From NCBI GenBank assembly GCA_035602155.1, contig DATNMW010000046.1, forward strand, positions 26,322 to 90,321: a DNA stretch of 64,000 nt, read 5' to 3'. Source of the stretch: Bog-159 sp035602155 (GTDB taxonomy: Bacteria; Acidobacteriota; Terriglobia; Bryobacterales; Bryobacteraceae). The stretch's first letter is position 1, and each line of letters opens with the position of its first letter. Shown here piece by piece: positions 61,261 to 64,000 of the stretch. Under the pieces are notes generated by a model. It saw only the letters and a program-made list of their open reading frames with translations, was not told where the DNA came from and searched no databases. The position numbers and the translations under genes are program-made.

Positions 61261-62604
61261 CTACGGCTTATCCCCGATAGCGAACAAATGCTTGCCGCCG
61301 CGCATATACAGCACGCCATCCGCAATCGCCGGCGTGGCCATCACGGTCTCGCCGATTTCATTTTCAGCCAGCAGCCTGTACTCGGATCCCAGCGCCAGCA
61401 CATAGCTGTGGCCTTCCTCGTTCGTGATAAAGAGATGCCCGCCGGCGGCCACCGGCGAGCTTGTAAAGCCGGACGTCCCGCCGCCCAGGCGCTGCTGATA
61501 TTGGCGCTCTCCCGTAGCCATCTTATAGACACTCAGCACGCCGGAGTCGAAACAGAAATAACCCAGCCCATCGTCGAGCAGCGGAGTTTGCATGTAATTA
61601 CCACCTCGCGGTTCGGTCCAAGCGATCGCGGTCTTGCTATCCGTGATGTCGCCGGCGGCGTCCGAGCGTATGGCATAAATGGGCCGCCCCTTGCCGTGCG
61701 CGTTCGTAATCACCACCAGGCCGTCCCCGAAAACCGGCGTGGGAACCGGAATGTCGCCGCCGCCCTTCAGGCTCCACAGTTCCTTGCCCGTCTTCAGATC
61801 GTAGCCGGCGATGTGCTTCCATCCGTTCACCACCACCTGCCAACCCTTGGCCCCGCCAGCGGTGTAAGGCGCCACAGCGGGCGATCCGAACGTGGGCACA
61901 TCGTTGCGCGGCGTGCGCCAGATCTCCTTGCCGCTATCGATGTCGAGCGCCGCGACAAAGGAATCCTTCTGCACGTCGGCCTGAATGATCAGCATGTTGC
62001 CGTGGATCACCGGCGAACTGGCAAATCCCCACTGCGCGGCCGGCACCATATAGAAGCCGGAATCCAGCACGCCGAAATCTTTCTTCCAAAGCAGCTTGCC
62101 CTTGAGGTTGTAAGTGAACAGACCTTCCGAGCCGAAAAACACGACCAGATGCTTGCCGTCGGTCGCCGGAGTTGGATTGGCATGCGTCGATTTCGGGTGA
62201 CGCATGATCTTGGGCAGTCCGCTCACCGCGACGCGCTCCCACAGAATCTTGCCGGACTTGCGGTCCAGGCAATAGACATTGAAGCTTTGCGCCGGTTCGC
62301 CCTTGACCGGTGCAATGTCGCCATACAGGCCGACCTTCAGCGACGACTCGCCGCTGGCCGGGACGGCGCTGGTAACGAAGATACGGTCACCCCAAACGAC
62401 CGGACTGGAGTGGCCCAGACCGGGTATCGCGGTTTTCCAGCGGATGTTCTTGCCGGACTCGACGTTCCATTCGATGGGCGGCGCGCCGGCACCCACGCCG
62501 CTAGCGGAGGGTCCGCGAAACTGGGGCCAGTTGGGGTCGGTGGCGTTGGAGGCGCTGCCCGGCAAGGCGGCCAGGGACAGCAAACAGATCGCGCAGAGCT
62601 TCAT
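61261..62604 (-). CDS. Exported PQQ-type beta-propeller repeat protein
   Basis: 447 residues with signal peptide (CAICLLSLAALPGSA). Repeats of the PQQ/YVTN kind, with GKILWERV, GKLLWKKDFG, GKEIWRTP and GKELWSLKG each closing a blade, form one beta-propeller. The N-terminus NWPQFRGPSASGV is the usual opening of this group in Acidobacteria and Planctomycetes. True PQQ dehydrogenases have extra Cys-Cys and Asp residues not evident here, so it is probably a binding or scaffolding protein. Confidence 0.85.
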   Translation of the reverse strand: MKLCAICLLSLAALPGSASNATDPNWPQFRGPSASGVGAGAPPIEWNVESGKNIRWKTAIPGLGHSSPVVWGDRIFVTSAVPASGESSLKVGLYGDIAPVKGEPAQSFNVYCLDRKSGKILWERVAVSGLPKIMRHPKSTHANPTPATDGKHLVVFFGSEGLFTYNLKGKLLWKKDFGVLDSGFYMVPAAQWGFASSPVIHGNMLIIQADVQKDSFVAALDIDSGKEIWRTPRNDVPTFGSPAVAPYTAGGAKGWQVVVNGWKHIAGYDLKTGKELWSLKGGGDIPVPTPVFGDGLVVITNAHGKGRPIYAIRSDAAGDITDSKTAIAWTEPRGGNYMQTPLLDDGLGYFCFDSGVLSVYKMATGERQYQQRLGGGTSGFTSSPVAAGGHLFITNEEGHSYVLALGSEYRLLAENEIGETVMATPAIADGVLYMRGGKHLFAIGDKP

Positions 62605-63130
62605 GCATGCCAATATAACCCCGCGCGAGGTTTACGGGTGTTGGTATTTGCCTTCGCCCAGCGTCAGACCTGGCACGACGCAGCCCATTTCTTTGCCGCC
62701 GGGCGGTGAACGTACCCAGAAACACAGGACTGCCAGGGCGCACCGCACATCGCAATTCTTCGCCGATCTCACGCTCCAAAGAAAGCGGACGAAATAACCT
62801 GTATAGTTATTTCGAAGACACTACACGTTCTCCTTAGATCCCGCGCGGCATTCTCGTAAGCTTCGTCGTCGACGGAGTTCGAACCACAGAAGACGCAGAT
62901 GCGCATTTCTTGCCGTCTTATTTTCGAGGGACGCGCGAATACGAGATGCTTGCAGCATGTCGAGGAGCAGGTTCGGCACCAAAGACTCAGATAAATTACG
63001 ATTCGCAGCTTGTGATGCGGTTGGGCCTGCCGAATAGCAACGCACCGCCGGAACCAACGAGCCGGTTAGAGGAATGAAAGACGGAGTGTCGATCGACTCA
63101 TAGCCACCCTTTTTCATACTAAATGCCAAC
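62605..63130. other. Gap without a convincing gene
   Basis: 526 bases between the propeller gene and the sugar genes. It holds an inverted repeat (62790-62814). Open frames at 62821-63186 and 62279-62797 are not supported by a ribosome site or any motif. Confidence 0.5.
62790..62814. promoter_or_regulatory. A+T-rich inverted repeat, possible operator
   Basis: CGAAATAAC and GTTATTTCG, 9-bp perfect arms around CTGTATA, standing out in G+C-rich DNA. It lies 186 nt before the propeller gene and 300 nt after rhaM. Confidence 0.4.
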
Positions 63131-63448
63131 TCACTCCAAATGGAACACTTCTTCCAGCGCCAACATGCCCTCGTCCGGACGCCCACTCAACACCTCGAAA
63201 AACGGCGCCATTTCGCGCTGCCATCGCTCGTTGATCTCGCGTCCCGCCATGCCGCGCAACGCCCCTGCAAAATCGGGCGTCTCCAGATACCCAACCAGCA
63301 ACCCGTCGTCGCGCAGAAACAGCGAGTAATTCCGCCATCCGGTTTCGCGGAGCGCCGCCAGCATCTCCGGCCAAACCGCCTTGTGCCGCTCCTTATATTC
63401 CGCCAGCCGCTCTGGCCGCACCTTCAGCAGAAAGCACACGCGTTGCAT
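63131..63448 (-). CDS. rhaM: L-rhamnose mutarotase
   Basis: 105 residues, typical length. Converts alpha- to beta-L-rhamnose and allows entry to the rhamnose or fucose pathway. The signature is RVCFLLKVRPERLAEYKERH followed by KAVWPEM, with catalytic His in ERHKAVWPEM, and the tail has LEEVFHLE. Its ATG overlaps the stop of the upstream isomerase-like gene by one base (TGATG), so they are co-translated. Confidence 0.93.
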   Translation of the reverse strand: MQRVCFLLKVRPERLAEYKERHKAVWPEMLAALRETGWRNYSLFLRDDGLLVGYLETPDFAGALRGMAGREINERWQREMAPFFEVLSGRPDEGMLALEEVFHLE

Positions 63449-64000
63449 CACTTCACCTCCGCCAACGGGATCTTCAACAGGGACGCCAGCTTCGCGATGC
63501 GCGCCATGTTGTGCCCCACTCCCAGCGCGCAATGGTGGGTGGGACCTGCCATCGACCAGCGGTTGATGAACTCCGCCGGCCCGAGCCCAAACCGCAGGCG
63601 CGAATTGGTGTTGCCGATGCGCAGAATCGGACCCGGCAGCGATTCGCCCTCCGCCACGACCATCTTCAGCGCACCATCCGCCGTCTGCGTCAAACCAAGC
63701 AACGTAACAGGCCCGGTCTTCACCTTGAACTCGACCGACACCCCCGCGCCGCGCTTGCCGTGATAGAAGCCCAGTCCGCGCAGCACCGGGCGCGCATCGC
63801 TAATGGCGATGTGCCCGGGGCCGTCGTGCCCCATCAGCACGAAGTTCTCGCGAAAGTCCATCGCGTAGAATTCGGTGAACGAGCCGCCCGCCCCGAACCG
63901 ATCCATCATCAGCATCGCGAGGCAAGTCTTCAGATCACCCTCGCCGCTGCCGGGAATGCCGTGCGCGGTGAGCAGCGTATTGCCCAGGATCATCCCCGCC
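63448..64000 (-). CDS. L-fucose/L-arabinose isomerase-like protein, C-terminal part (5' end outside window)
   Basis: About 183 residues visible; the frame runs out of the window on the right. Recognised by GEGDLKTCLAMLMMDRFG, GHDGPGHIAISDARP and the C-terminal GPTHHCALGVGHNMARIAKL, as in the L-fucose/arabinose isomerase superfamily. Its coupling with rhaM supports action on a 6-deoxy sugar or pentose. The metal ligands are only partly in view. Confidence 0.82.
   Translation of the reverse strand, partial: AGMILGNTLLTAHGIPGSGEGDLKTCLAMLMMDRFGAGGSFTEFYAMDFRENFVLMGHDGPGHIAISDARPVLRGLGFYHGKRGAGVSVEFKVKTGPVTLLGLTQTADGALKMVVAEGESLPGPILRIGNTNSRLRFGLGPAEFINRWSMAGPTHHCALGVGHNMARIAKLASLLKIPLAEVK

Noticed and set aside
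62821..63186. 121-codon minus-strand frame before rhaM
   Set aside because: Overlaps the rhaM 3' end in another phase; no start signal or motif.
1..64000. tRNA genes
   Set aside because: No cloverleaf with matching acceptor stem and GTTCGA-type loop was found by eye; a tRNAscan run would settle it.

Overview
The window looks like chromosomal DNA of a soil Acidobacteriota, most like the Bryobacterales/Solibacter group. This is inferred from content, not from a search: high G+C, an 826-residue MacB-like permease of the acidobacterial duplicated type, abundant TPR proteins, kinase-TPR and CHAT-TPR proteins, several ECF-type sigma factors, and many eroded toxin-antitoxin genes. No tRNA, rRNA, CRISPR array, complete insertion sequence or phage genes were seen.

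Layout. 1-3.9 kb: the 3' part of a class A penicillin-binding protein followed by two exported TPR proteins. 3.9-16.3 kb: two signalling modules of the same three-part make-up. The first (minus strand) is CHAT/TPR protein, small ECF-like sigma factor, one-pass membrane protein. The second (plus strand) is a large sigma-like protein, a zinc-finger anti-sigma-like membrane protein, and a CHAT/TPR protein. Between them lie an 18-codon micro-ORF with a Shine-Dalgarno-bearing hairpin and a terminator, and an outer-membrane barrel gene. 16.3-22 kb: a class I amidotransferase/MgtC pair, a large membrane-anchored coiled-coil protein, an enolase-superfamily enzyme and a queuosine-precursor transporter. 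22-26.2 kb: gene remnants (BrnT-like, beta-propeller, ParS/RES toxin-antitoxin) around an intact duplicated permease. 26.2-34.3 kb: a trans-sulfuration enzyme, a TIM-barrel glycosidase-like protein and a minus-strand operon of amino-acid permease, GH31 alpha-glucosidase, thioesterase and QueG.

34.3-46.3 kb: a DUF58 protein, a Ser/Thr kinase with TPRs, a small protein coupled to a plant-like tyrosinase/polyphenol oxidase, an ECF sigma factor, four tandem Uma2 paralogues and aceE. 46.3-56 kb is mostly housekeeping: mltG-ruvX, an AI-2E-type transporter, apaG, a SIS/ROK/aldehyde dehydrogenase group, GNAT, Rrf2 and EamA genes, plus a deleted sulfotransferase gene and a palindromic repeat. 56-64 kb: a secreted DUF4185-like protein, an M28 carboxypeptidase, a small island with a frameshifted MazF toxin and a HEPN-like protein, a PQQ-type beta-propeller, and the start of a sugar locus with L-rhamnose mutarotase and a fucose/arabinose-isomerase-like enzyme.

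Two themes connect the genes. First, envelope signalling: sigma and anti-sigma-like proteins are repeatedly linked by start/stop overlaps to exported caspase-like CHAT/TPR proteins. Second, start architecture: several genes have a TATAAT-like -10 box only 7-12 nt before the start codon, suggesting leaderless or nearly leaderless transcripts.
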